Position numbers and translations under genes: made by a program
Notes under the pieces: model-generated
What the model was told of the DNA's origin: nothing
The model's database searches: none
The model's input: only the letters and a program-made list of their open reading frames with translations
Assembly (NCBI RefSeq): GCF_012062845.1
Contig: NZ_WWNB01000006.1
Span: forward strand, 1 to 64,000
Reading direction: 5' to 3'
DNA from: Halomonas salinarum
GTDB lineage: Bacteria; Pseudomonadota; Gammaproteobacteria; Pseudomonadales; Halomonadaceae
Length of the DNA stretch: 64,000 bases
Shown here: piece after piece, positions 55,005-64,000 of the stretch
How the letters are laid out: every line of letters starts with the position of its first letter
How positions within the stretch are numbered: position 1 is the stretch's first letter

Positions 55005-55786
55005 GCCCCGCCGGCCCTTACCAGGCTGCCCACGGTGGGCACCAGCGGATCACGTGGCGCATAGGCGAAGACATCGGAGAATACCCGCGAAGGCTCGAGC
55101 CCCAGCGAGGCCAGCACATCGACGCAGGCGTAAACCATGCCCGGCGAGCCGGACAGATAAACGTCATGGCCTGAGACATCGACATCGTCCAGCACCTCGC
55201 CCAGCGCCGCATCGATGCGACCGACATGCCCCTGGATATGCGGGGCCGCGAAGTCGTCGCTCATGCCCTGCTCGCTGACCCCGTGGAAGCTCACGTTCGG
55301 GTAGCGGGTGGCCCACTCCCGCGCCTGGCTCTCCATATAGAACTCGCGACGTTCCTTGGCCGCCCACCACAGCTCAATCTCGCGCTCGGGGTCGTCGTGC
55401 AGCGCCGCCTCGATGATCGCCTTCATCTGAGCGAAGCCGGTGCCGGCGGCCACCAGCAGCAAAGGACGGCGGCTGTCGGGGTCAAGCACACAATCGCCAC
55501 TCGGCACGCGCAGGGTCAAATGGGCGGCGTGCTGCATGAGCTCGCGCAGGCGGGCCGAATTGGAGCGCTCGGGCCAATGCTGGATATGCAGCTCGAGGGC
55601 GCCATCACCGGCATGCGCATTGGCGATCGAGAACGGCACCCAGGTGTCGTCATCCAGCTCGAGCTCCAGGTACTGGCCCGGCGCATGCGCCATGGCCTCG
55701 GGACGCCCTTCCAGGCGCACCCGGAAAACATCGGGATTGAGATCCTCCACCGCCGTCACTTGGCAGGTCAGAGTCCTTGCGGTCAT
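55001..55786 (-). CDS. NAD(P)H-flavin reductase family protein (Fre/LuxG-like)
   Basis: A 261-residue oxidoreductase of the ferredoxin-NADP reductase superfamily. The first ~110 residues form a flavin-binding barrel (PFSIANA is the RxxS-like flavin motif region). The rest is a nucleotide-binding domain with LLVAAGTGFAQMKAIIEAAL, ELWWAAKERREFYM and VYLSGSPGMVYACVDVL. There is no 2Fe-2S domain. Close to ubiD, it resembles the Fre-like gene linked to ubiD in related bacteria and could supply reduced FMN, for example for prenyl-FMN; that link is inferred. Confidence 0.88.
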   Translation of the reverse strand: MTARTLTCQVTAVEDLNPDVFRVRLEGRPEAMAHAPGQYLELELDDDTWVPFSIANAHAGDGALELHIQHWPERSNSARLRELMQHAAHLTLRVPSGDCVLDPDSRRPLLLVAAGTGFAQMKAIIEAALHDDPEREIELWWAAKERREFYMESQAREWATRYPNVSFHGVSEQGMSDDFAAPHIQGHVGRIDAALGEVLDDVDVSGHDVYLSGSPGMVYACVDVLASLGLEPSRVFSDVFAYAPRDPLVPTVGSLVRAGGA

Positions 55787-55846
55787 AAGCGCCTCTCGTG
55801 GTCAGGAGCGTAAGTCAGGAGCGTGGGGCGTTGTCAGGAGCGTAAG

Positions 55847-57340
55847 TCATGAGCGGGGAGCGGGGCCCACCGGCAGGGTGATTCCCAGCTCGGCCCAGCG
55901 ATCCTCCACCCGCGTCTTGACGGCTTCATCCATGACGATCGGCTCGCCCCACTCGCGATCGGTCTCGCCGGGCCACTTGTTGGTCGCGTCCATGCCCATC
56001 TTGGAGCCAAGTCCTGCGGTGGGCGAGGCAAAGTCCAGATAGTCGATGGGCGTATTTTCGACCATCACCGTATCACGCGCCGGGTCCATGCGGGTGGTGA
56101 TGGCCCATATCACGTCTTCCCAGTTACGCGCATCGACATCGTCATCGAGCACCACCACAAACTTGGTGTACATGAACTGGCGCAGAAAACTCCATACCCC
56201 CATCATCACCCGCTTGGCATGCCCCGGGTACTGCTTCTTCATCGTCACTACCGCCATGCGGTAGGAACAGCCTTCGGGTGGCAGATAGAAATCGACGATC
56301 TCCGGGAACTGCTTGCGCAGGATCGGCACGAAGACCTCGTTGAGAGCCAGGCCGAGGATCGCCGGCTCATCGGGCGGCCGACCGGTGTAGGTCGAGTGAT
56401 AGATGGGATCGCGGCGGTGCGTGATGCGCTCGACGGTGAACACCGGGAAATGTTCGATCTCGTTGTAATAGCCGGTGTGATCGCCGTAGGGGCCCTCGGG
56501 CGCCATGTCATCGGGATAGATGAAGCCCTCGAGGATGATCTCGCTGGAGGCCGGCACCTGAAGATCGGCATGGCCGCACTTCACGAGCTCGGTGCGCGAA
56601 CCCCGCAGCAGCCCGGCAAAGGCATACTCCGAGAGCGTATCCGGCACCGGTGTCACCGCCCCGAGAATGGTGGCCGGGTCGGCGCCCAGCGCCACCGCGA
56701 CCGGGAAGGGCTCGCCCGGATGGGCGGCCTGCCACTCCTGGAAATCCAGCGCGCCGCCGCGATGCGAGAGCCAGCGCATGATCAGGCGATTCTTGCCGAG
56801 TTTCTGCTGGCGATAGATGCCGAGATTCTGGCGCTCCTTGTGGGGCCCCTTGGTGACGACCAGCGCCCAGGTGACCAGCGGTGCGGCATCACCGGGCCAG
56901 CAGTGCTGAATGGGAATACGGTCGAGATCGACCGCCTCGCCTTCGAGCACCACCTCCTGCACCGGCGCCTTGCGGAGCACCTTGGGCCCCATGCTCATCA
57001 CCTGCTTGAAGATCGGCAGCTTCTCCCAGGCATCTCGAAAGCCCTTGGGCGGGTCGGGTTCCTTGAGGAAAGCCAGCAGCTTGCCGACTTCGCGCAGCGC
57101 CGTCACCGATTCCTGCCCCATGCCCAGCGCCACCCGGCGCGGCGTGCCGAACAGGTTGCCGAGCAACGGCATGTCGTGACCCTTGACGTTCTCGAACAGG
57201 AGCGCCGGCCCGCCGGCCTTGAGGGTACGGTCACAGATTTCGGTGATCTCGAGGTAGGGGTCCACCTCGGCCGTCACACGCTGAAGCTCCCCTTGCGCCT
57301 CCAGGGCAGCGATGAACTCACGCAAGTCCTTATACTTCAT
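55847..57340 (-). CDS. ubiD: 4-hydroxy-3-polyprenylbenzoate decarboxylase UbiD
   Basis: Prenyl-FMN-dependent decarboxylase of ubiquinone biosynthesis. From the ATG at 57338-57340 the product is 497 residues, the same as E. coli UbiD, beginning [22 protein letters not shown]. The frame runs 38 codons further upstream without family similarity. Conserved parts are [22 protein letters not shown], the prFMN region [19 protein letters not shown] and the catalytic-area [11 protein letters not shown]. It lies downstream of rho; together with ubiE-J-B this gives four ubiquinone genes in the window. Confidence 0.97.
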   Translation of the reverse strand: MKYKDLREFIAALEAQGELQRVTAEVDPYLEITEICDRTLKAGGPALLFENVKGHDMPLLGNLFGTPRRVALGMGQESVTALREVGKLLAFLKEPDPPKGFRDAWEKLPIFKQVMSMGPKVLRKAPVQEVVLEGEAVDLDRIPIQHCWPGDAAPLVTWALVVTKGPHKERQNLGIYRQQKLGKNRLIMRWLSHRGGALDFQEWQAAHPGEPFPVAVALGADPATILGAVTPVPDTLSEYAFAGLLRGSRTELVKCGHADLQVPASSEIILEGFIYPDDMAPEGPYGDHTGYYNEIEHFPVFTVERITHRRDPIYHSTYTGRPPDEPAILGLALNEVFVPILRKQFPEIVDFYLPPEGCSYRMAVVTMKKQYPGHAKRVMMGVWSFLRQFMYTKFVVVLDDDVDARNWEDVIWAITTRMDPARDTVMVENTPIDYLDFASPTAGLGSKMGMDATNKWPGETDREWGEPIVMDEAVKTRVEDRWAELGITLPVGPAPRS

Positions 57341-57530
57341 GCGGTTTTTGCGCTCCCAAAACGACAAAAAGGGCAGCATAGCATGCCGCCCCTCGGGCTC
57401 ATTAACAGATCGTGGCGTACGCTGAACCACATCGGCGTGGCGGCGTCTACGCAAGCTGGCGTGCCGCCTGGCTGGGCCGGCACACCGGCCGATTTTTCAA
57501 CGCCCTATCGTCACGTGCAGCAGACTCGCA

Positions 57531-58790
<1,260 letters not shown>

Positions 58791-59254
58791 CGGTTTGATC
58801 AGAAATAGCTCGTGTCAGCGTGGCAACGAAGCCGGGAAACGACAGGAGGCGGTAACAATGCGCCGCGTGGTGCGTTCAGAGCCCTGGATCATCCACTCTC
58901 GATATATAATCAGCCGCCCGTTGCTTGCGGGGAAGCCTGGGACGATATCGAACTAGAGGGAAGCGCTGTTCATGTAGCCGTATTCGTGTCGCCTGAATAG
59001 CTAGTCATGATGGCGAAGCGTCATCGCGAGGAATCAGCGGGCTGACTGACGACTTGGAGTCTGACCGCGGCGTGAGATGCCGTTGGCGGTCACCGTGAAG
59101 CAGTCGGGAAGTATTCGGAACAGGCGAACGATTCGATGTTAGTCAAGCGAATCGGCAAACGCAAGCCCCCCGTGATATCACCCGCCATGTAAGCAATTGA
59201 CAACCCCGGAAGCGAGACGCAACCTTGAGGCCAAGCAACGCCAAGGGATCCCCC
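58791..59254. other. rho-ppx divergent region
   Basis: About 460 bp between divergent genes. A minus-strand promoter at 59136-59164 would give rho a leader of about 340 nt, in keeping with rho autoregulation by termination in the leader. A 7-codon frame lies on the minus strand near 58990-59012. In E. coli trxA precedes rho; it is absent here. No other gene is seen. Confidence 0.5.
59136..59164 (-). promoter_or_regulatory. predicted rho promoter
   Basis: Minus strand -35 TTGCGT (59159-59164), 17-bp spacer, -10 TAACAT (59136-59141), oriented toward rho. Confidence 0.5.
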
Positions 59255-60802
59255 ATGAGCAACCATCCAGGCTTCGGCGATACGCCAGACAGCGCGGCCT
59301 CACCCCAGCGTCTGGCCGCTATCGATCTGGGCTCCAACAGCTTTCATCTATTGGTCGCCAATCAGGTCGACGGACAGCTTCAAGTCGTTGCCAAGCTCGG
59401 CGAGAAAGTCCAGCTGGGGGCCGGTCTTGATGATGAAGGTGCCCTGACCGAAGACGCCATGCAGCGCGCGCTGGATTGCCTGGCCCGCTTCGCGCCCTTT
59501 CTCGAGGAAACGCCCAACACCCAGCTGCGGGTGGTCGGCACCAACGCGCTGCGTGCCGCCACCAACAGCCAGGTGTTGATCGAGCGTGCCGAGGCGCTGC
59601 TGGGTCAAGACATCGAGATCATCGCCGGGCGCGAGGAAGCTCGCCTGATCTATCTCGGCGCGGCCCATGCCCTTGCTGAAGTGCACGGCCGCCGCCTGAT
59701 CGTCGACATCGGCGGCGGCTCGACCGAGTTCATTATTGGCGAGCACTTCGAACCCCTGGCGCTCGAGAGCCTCGAAATGGGTTGCGTGACCTTCACCAAG
59801 CGCTTCTTCGCCGACGGCGAGATCACCGAAAAACGCTTCCGCAAGGCAGAGCTTGCCGCCTTGTCTGAGCTTGCCAACATTCGCCGCCCCTTCGAGGAAC
59901 TCGGCTGGGCCGACCCGGTCGGTTCCAGCGGCACCATCAAGGCCGCCGCCGCCGTACTGGCCGCCAGCGGCCAGGGCACAGAAGGCATCATCGATCGCAA
60001 GGGGCTAAGCGCGCTGCGCAAGCGCCTGATCAAGATGAAGCGCCTCGACAAGGTCGCGATGGACGGGCTCAAGGAAGACCGCGCCAGTGTCTTTCCCGCC
60101 GGTATCGCCATTCTCTCGGCGGTCTTCGAGGCCTTTGGGCTCGAGCAGATGCGCTATTCCGACGGCGCCCTGCGCGAAGGGGTGCTCTATGACATGATCG
60201 GCCGTAACACCGCCGAGGACTCGCGCCTGCAGACCCTCGAGGGGCTGCGCCGGCGCTATCAGATCGACCCGCGTCAGGCCGACCAGGTCGCCGCCAGCGC
60301 CCGTCAGTGCCTGTCACAGGTGGGGGCTGCCTGGCAGCTGAGCGCCAGCAACGCCCAATTTCTCGACTGGGCCGCCCAGCTGCACGAAATCGGCCTTGTC
60401 ATCTCACACAGCCAGTTCCATCGCCACGGTGCTTACTTGCTGGCACACTCCGATCTTGCCGGACTGTCACGCCCCGAGCAGCAGGCACTGGCCTTCCTGG
60501 TACGCGCCCACCGTCGCAAGTTTCCGCTCAAGGAGCTTGATGCACTGCCCGCCTCGGTTCGACCGACGCTGGGTCGCCTGGCAAGACTGCTGCGCCTGGC
60601 CGTCATCCTCAACCACTCTCGCCCCGAGCAGCCCCCGACCGACTTTCGCCTCACCGCCGATGGCGAGCAGTTGTCGCTGTCGCTGAGTCCCGAGCTCGCC
60701 GAGCAGGCGCTACTGGTCAATGATCTGGAGCAGGAGCAGGAATACCAGCGCTCGGCAGGCTTTACGCTTACCATCGAGACATTGGACACCGTCACCGCCT
60801 AG
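59255..60802 (+). CDS. ppx: exopolyphosphatase Ppx
   Basis: Removes terminal phosphates from polyphosphate and probably hydrolyses pppGpp. The product is 515 residues from the ATG at 59255 (513 in E. coli). A TTG-initiated frame would add ten residues, but AAGGGAT stands before this ATG. The ASKHA-fold phosphate loops are AAIDLGSNSFHLLVA and LIVDIGGGSTEFIIG; the conserved GSSGTIKAAAAVL follows, then the C-terminal HD-like helical domain. It is divergent from rho and convergent with tilS. Confidence 0.96.
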   Translation: MSNHPGFGDTPDSAASPQRLAAIDLGSNSFHLLVANQVDGQLQVVAKLGEKVQLGAGLDDEGALTEDAMQRALDCLARFAPFLEETPNTQLRVVGTNALRAATNSQVLIERAEALLGQDIEIIAGREEARLIYLGAAHALAEVHGRRLIVDIGGGSTEFIIGEHFEPLALESLEMGCVTFTKRFFADGEITEKRFRKAELAALSELANIRRPFEELGWADPVGSSGTIKAAAAVLAASGQGTEGIIDRKGLSALRKRLIKMKRLDKVAMDGLKEDRASVFPAGIAILSAVFEAFGLEQMRYSDGALREGVLYDMIGRNTAEDSRLQTLEGLRRRYQIDPRQADQVAASARQCLSQVGAAWQLSASNAQFLDWAAQLHEIGLVISHSQFHRHGAYLLAHSDLAGLSRPEQQALAFLVRAHRRKFPLKELDALPASVRPTLGRLARLLRLAVILNHSRPEQPPTDFRLTADGEQLSLSLSPELAEQALLVNDLEQEQEYQRSAGFTLTIETLDTVTA

Positions 60803-60829
60803 GTGCCAGAGGCGTCCGGTGGCGCTTTT
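60803..60829 (+). terminator. ppx terminator
   Basis: GTGCCA pairs with TGGCGC (one T-G pair) around an 11-nt loop and is followed by TTTT, directly after the ppx stop. Confidence 0.55.
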
Positions 60830-60859
60830 AAGGCCTATCCCTTTAGCCGTCTCCCGACG

Positions 60860-62143
60860 CTATTCGGCTGACCAGGCCTTGGCCGAATAGCCCTGTGACG
60901 CCGCCAGCACGGCAGGCGCTCGGGGCTCGAACACCGCCGCCACCGTGTCTGCGTCCCACACCACCAGAAGCGCCTGGCGCTGCCAGGGCGGAACGCCTGC
61001 TTCCTGCAGAAGGCGCTTGAGGTCGCGCCGACCTCGCCCGGCCAGCCGTAGCACCTCGCCACCCTGGCGTGGACACACCTGATAGCAACCGCTCCCCCCC
61101 TCAAGACGCATTCCATGCTGCCCAAGCGGTGATGCCAACCCTGCCTGTCCGTCCCACTCGGCCTGCCACTCCAGCGGCAGGTCAACGGCTGGCGGCTGCA
61201 GATAAAGCACCTCGCGCCAGCAGCGCGCCTCTGCGCCTGGCCACGCCACATGCACCTGAGCATCACGCTGGGCGGTAAGCTGCTCATCGAGGGCCGACAA
61301 ACGCCCTGCCGGCGGGGTGGGCAATGCCAGGCGCTGGCAGGCATAGCGGATCAGCAGGCGCCGACGCGGCGCGCTTAATGCGCGCAGCACCGGCAGCGCT
61401 AACCGGTCAGGGGTATCACCGCAGGCGGCCAGATCCAGCGCCGCCAGTTCACCGAGAAGGCTATCCGCTTCGCCGGCGAGCGAGGCACTCTTCGCCAGAC
61501 TCGCCTCGGCAGCTGACCAGCGGGACTCGAGCAGTGGCAGCACCTGCCGGCGCAGGAAATTACGGTCCAACCCTTCATTCTGATTGCTCGGGTCCTCGAC
61601 CCACTCAAGCCCCATTGCCTCGGCCTCACGCATGAGCTGCGCCCGAGACAGATCACGCAGCGGGCGAACCACGCACAGGCCGGCCCAATCGCGGCCCCTG
61701 GGCATTGCCCCCAGCCCGCGCACGCCGCTACCCCGCAGGGCGGCCAGCAGGAAGGTCTCGGCCTGGTCGCGACGATGCTGGGCGAGCCAAAGGGTATCGC
61801 CCGAACCAAGCCGCGAGGAAAAGGCCGCGTAGCGCGCCTCACGGGCGGCGGCCTCGAGTCCCCGGCCGCTCGCCGCGTCGACGCAGACCCGTTCGATGAA
61901 CAACGGCACACCAAGGTGTGCACAGAGACGTCGGCAGTGTTCCACAAACGCGCATGACGCGTCCTGCAGGCCGTGGTCGACGTGCAGGGCGTAAAGCGGG
62001 CGAGGATGACGGTGCGCTGCCCGGGCGGCCAGGGTCAGCAGCAGGCTCGAGTCGAGCCCGCCGGAAAGCGCCACCCAAACGCGACGCCCCGGCGGGGTCT
62101 CCGCCAGGGCGTCATCAATCAAGGCTTGCACGTCATTGACCAT
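60860..62143 (-). CDS. tilS: tRNA(Ile)-lysidine synthetase TilS
   Basis: Modifies C34 of the CAU-anticodon isoleucine tRNA to lysidine, switching its identity from Met to Ile. The product is 427 residues from ATG (62141-62143). A GTG four codons earlier is possible, but GGTGGA is better placed for this ATG. The PP-loop SGGLDSSLL is at about residues 27-35, followed by HVDHGLQD, AQHRRDQAETFLL and a C-terminal TilS domain (GRRDLKRLLQEAGVPPWQRQ). accA lies 46 bp upstream on the same strand. Confidence 0.95.
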   Translation of the reverse strand: MVNDVQALIDDALAETPPGRRVWVALSGGLDSSLLLTLAARAAHRHPRPLYALHVDHGLQDASCAFVEHCRRLCAHLGVPLFIERVCVDAASGRGLEAAAREARYAAFSSRLGSGDTLWLAQHRRDQAETFLLAALRGSGVRGLGAMPRGRDWAGLCVVRPLRDLSRAQLMREAEAMGLEWVEDPSNQNEGLDRNFLRRQVLPLLESRWSAAEASLAKSASLAGEADSLLGELAALDLAACGDTPDRLALPVLRALSAPRRRLLIRYACQRLALPTPPAGRLSALDEQLTAQRDAQVHVAWPGAEARCWREVLYLQPPAVDLPLEWQAEWDGQAGLASPLGQHGMRLEGGSGCYQVCPRQGGEVLRLAGRGRRDLKRLLQEAGVPPWQRQALLVVWDADTVAAVFEPRAPAVLAASQGYSAKAWSAE

Positions 62144-62189
62144 AGGGGGTTCCACCGCCGCTTCGCACGCCGCAAGGCCCCTGACGAGA

Positions 62190-63143
62190 TCAGACCGGGG
62201 CGCCGTAGCTCATCAGGCGCTCATAGCGCCGCTCGAGGAGAGCATCGGTATCCAGGCCGTTCAGGCGATCGAGGCTCTCGATCAACGAGGCCTTGATCCG
62301 CTCGGAGGCTTGTACAGGATGACGATGCGCCCCCCCCAGCGGCTCCTTGATCAGGGTATCGACGAAGCCGAGTTCCTGCAGCCGCTCGGCGGTGATGCCC
62401 ATGGCATGGGCGGCTTCAGAGGCGCGGTCGGAACTCTTCCACAGAATGGAGGCGCAGCCTTCCGGCGAGATCACCGAATAGGTGGAGTACTGCAGCATCT
62501 GCAACTCGTCGCAAACGCCTATCGCCAGCGCACCGCCAGAACCACCCTCGCCGACCACGGTGGAAATGATCGGCGTCTTGAGCCGCGACATCACCGCGAG
62601 ATTGTAGGCGATGGCCTCGGACTGGCCGCGCTCCTCGGCATCGATACCCGGATAGGCGCCTGGCGTATCGATAAAGGTCAGCACCGGCATCTTGAAGCGC
62701 TCGGCCATTTCCATCAGGCGGCACGCCTTGCGATAACCTTCAGGGCGCGGCATGCCGAAATTGCGACGCACCTTTTCCTTGACGTCACGCCCCTTCTGAT
62801 GACCGATGACCATTACCGGCTTGTCGTCGAGACGGGCCACACCGCCAACCAGCGCCGCATCGTCGGCGAAATGACGATCGCCGTGCAATTCGTCGAAGTC
62901 GGTAAAAACGTGCTCGAGGTAATCGAGGGTGTAGGGGCGCTGCGGATGACGCGACAGCTGTGACACCTGCCAGGCCGAAAGATCCTTGAAGATCGACTCG
63001 GTGAGCTTCTTGCTCTTCTCCTGGAGCTTGGCCACCTCTTCATTGATATTGATCTTGCTGTCGTTGCCGACCAGCCGCAGTTCCTCGATCTTCGCCTGCA
63101 ACTCGGCAATGGGCTGTTCGAAATCCAGATAATTGGGGTTCAT
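62190..63143 (-). CDS. accA: acetyl-CoA carboxylase carboxyltransferase subunit alpha
   Basis: Alpha subunit of the carboxyltransferase that makes malonyl-CoA for fatty acid synthesis. The 317-residue protein (319 in E. coli) begins [23 protein letters not shown] and has [50 protein letters not shown] and [11 protein letters not shown], the conserved crotonase-fold core. It follows dnaE, the conserved dnaE-accA-tilS order. Confidence 0.98.
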   Translation of the reverse strand: MNPNYLDFEQPIAELQAKIEELRLVGNDSKININEEVAKLQEKSKKLTESIFKDLSAWQVSQLSRHPQRPYTLDYLEHVFTDFDELHGDRHFADDAALVGGVARLDDKPVMVIGHQKGRDVKEKVRRNFGMPRPEGYRKACRLMEMAERFKMPVLTFIDTPGAYPGIDAEERGQSEAIAYNLAVMSRLKTPIISTVVGEGGSGGALAIGVCDELQMLQYSTYSVISPEGCASILWKSSDRASEAAHAMGITAERLQELGFVDTLIKEPLGGAHRHPVQASERIKASLIESLDRLNGLDTDALLERRYERLMSYGAPV

Positions 63144-63305
63144 AGGCTTCAGCTTGTTAGCAATCGGGGCAGCCTGGAGGCCACGGCTGTCGCGGAAAAC
63201 ATAAAAAAGGAACGATCAACGATATAGCCACTCATTATCGCAGCTTGTCTGTCCGGCGCAAGGCGCCTCCTCGCCCTGCCACCGGCGACCATCTTGCGGG
63301 ATGCG

Positions 63306-64000
63306 TCAACGCCGGTACTTGAGGCGCACGCCATCCTGGCCCTGGACATCTCGCAGGGCGAGCATCAGTTCGTCCGAAGGCGACACCTTCCACTCGTCGG
63401 CCAGCTCAAGCCAGCCGGACGCCTCGGCATTGCGGTACTTGAGACGCACCGGCAGGCCGTTGGCATCACGGTAGGGCGTCAGGCTATCACGCAGGCTGTC
63501 GATCAGCTTCCCGTTGGCAGCCGCGCCGTCAACGGCGAGTTCCACGGCCTGGCCAAACCGGGCCCGCGCCTCGACCATGGGCGTCACGTCCTTGCCGCGC
63601 AGACGCAGGCCACCGGAATAATCGTCACTCGAGACCTCGCCCTCGACGATCATCACCTGGTCGGCCTCCAGCCGCCCGCGCAGGCGTTCATAGAGCTCGC
63701 CAAACAGCGAGGCCTCGATACGCCCGGTACGATCATCGAGGGTAACGAAGGCCATGGTGTCGCCACGCTTGGACTTCATGGTGCGCATCGCGACCACCAG
63801 GCCGGCCACCCGCTGGGGCTCCCGGGACGGTTTGAGTTCGTTGATGCGGATCGAGACGAAGCGGGAAAGCTCCTGCTCGTATTCATCGATCGGATGCCCG
63901 GTCAGGTAGAGGCCCAGGGTGTCCTTTTCGCCGGCCAGACGCTCCTTGTCCGTCCAGTCGCGCACGCGGCGGTAGTCGGCATAGACATCACCGGCTTCCT
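63306..64000 (-). CDS. dnaE: DNA polymerase III alpha subunit, C-terminal part (5' end outside window)
   Basis: The last ~231 codons of DnaE, the replicative polymerase subunit; the gene runs off the right edge. The visible part includes LAGEKDTLGLYLTGHPIDEYE from the helix-hairpin-helix/fingers border. An OB-fold domain follows (VAGLVVAMRTMKSKRGDTMAFVTLDDRTG, VMIVEGEVSSDDYSGGLRLRGKDV), then the C-terminal tau-binding domain ending RLKYRR. accA begins 162 bp after the stop. Confidence 0.95.
   Translation of the reverse strand, partial: EAGDVYADYRRVRDWTDKERLAGEKDTLGLYLTGHPIDEYEQELSRFVSIRINELKPSREPQRVAGLVVAMRTMKSKRGDTMAFVTLDDRTGRIEASLFGELYERLRGRLEADQVMIVEGEVSSDDYSGGLRLRGKDVTPMVEARARFGQAVELAVDGAAANGKLIDSLRDSLTPYRDANGLPVRLKYRNAEASGWLELADEWKVSPSDELMLALRDVQGQDGVRLKYRR

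Overview
The window reads as a chromosomal core segment of a moderately GC-rich gammaproteobacterium, most likely a Halomonas-like member of the Halomonadaceae. I infer this from protein similarity as I remember it and from gene order. Blocks shared with Pseudomonas aeruginosa (recA-pncC-mutS-fdxA-rsmZ, eno-kdsA-pyrG, pilMNOPQ-aroK-aroB-gltBD beside ponA, malic enzyme/rpmE/priA/argS/SPOR/hslVU, ubiE-J-B-hisE-tatABC, hemB-ppk1) and with E. coli (recA-recX-alaS-csrA-tRNA-Ser-tRNA-Arg) are fused here. No alignment was run. I see no prophage, insertion sequence, CRISPR array or clear island.

Layout. 1-620: minus-strand leader and tandem promoters of a ribosomal RNA operon whose 16S gene lies beyond the left edge, with two DnaA-box-like sites upstream. 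942-7746 (minus): recA-recX-alaS-lysC-csrA and a tRNA-Ser/tRNA-Arg/tRNA-Arg operon; recA has a perfect LexA box. 7869-11821: pncC (minus), mutS and fdxA (plus). 11997-12169 (minus): an unlabelled CsrB/RsmZ-type small RNA with eleven GGA motifs, its own terminator and a GacA-like upstream box. 12495-22668 (minus): eno, kdsA, pyrG, gltD, gltB. 23262-29853 (minus): pilM-N-O-P-Q, aroK, aroB. 30098-33487 (plus): PBP1a and a DUF481 outer-membrane protein. 33571-35334 (minus): malic enzyme and L31. 35493-51586 (plus): priA, argS, SPOR protein, hslVU, DUF971 protein, ubiE-ubiJ-ubiB, hisE, tatABC, hemB, ppk1. 51736-58790 (minus): a two-TM protein, DAHP synthase with a long attenuator-type leader, a 41-residue membrane peptide, folM, a flavin reductase, ubiD, rho. 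59255-64000: ppx (plus), then tilS, accA and the 3' part of dnaE (minus).

How it fits together. Most genes are housekeeping: DNA repair, translation and tRNA supply, nitrogen assimilation, aromatic and ubiquinone biosynthesis, type IV pilus assembly, envelope growth, proteolysis, protein export and polyphosphate turnover. Two regulatory arrangements stand out. First, the window encodes both CsrA and a strong candidate for its antagonist RNA, about 10 kb apart. Second, the DAHP synthase, entry enzyme of the shikimate pathway, is preceded by a 54-residue leader peptide with a Trp/Phe/Tyr cluster, a strong terminator with an exact 8-nt competing pairing, and then a second aromatic-rich small ORF whose stop overlaps the enzyme's start codon. 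Neither is a new class of system, but both would be missed by ordinary ORF annotation.
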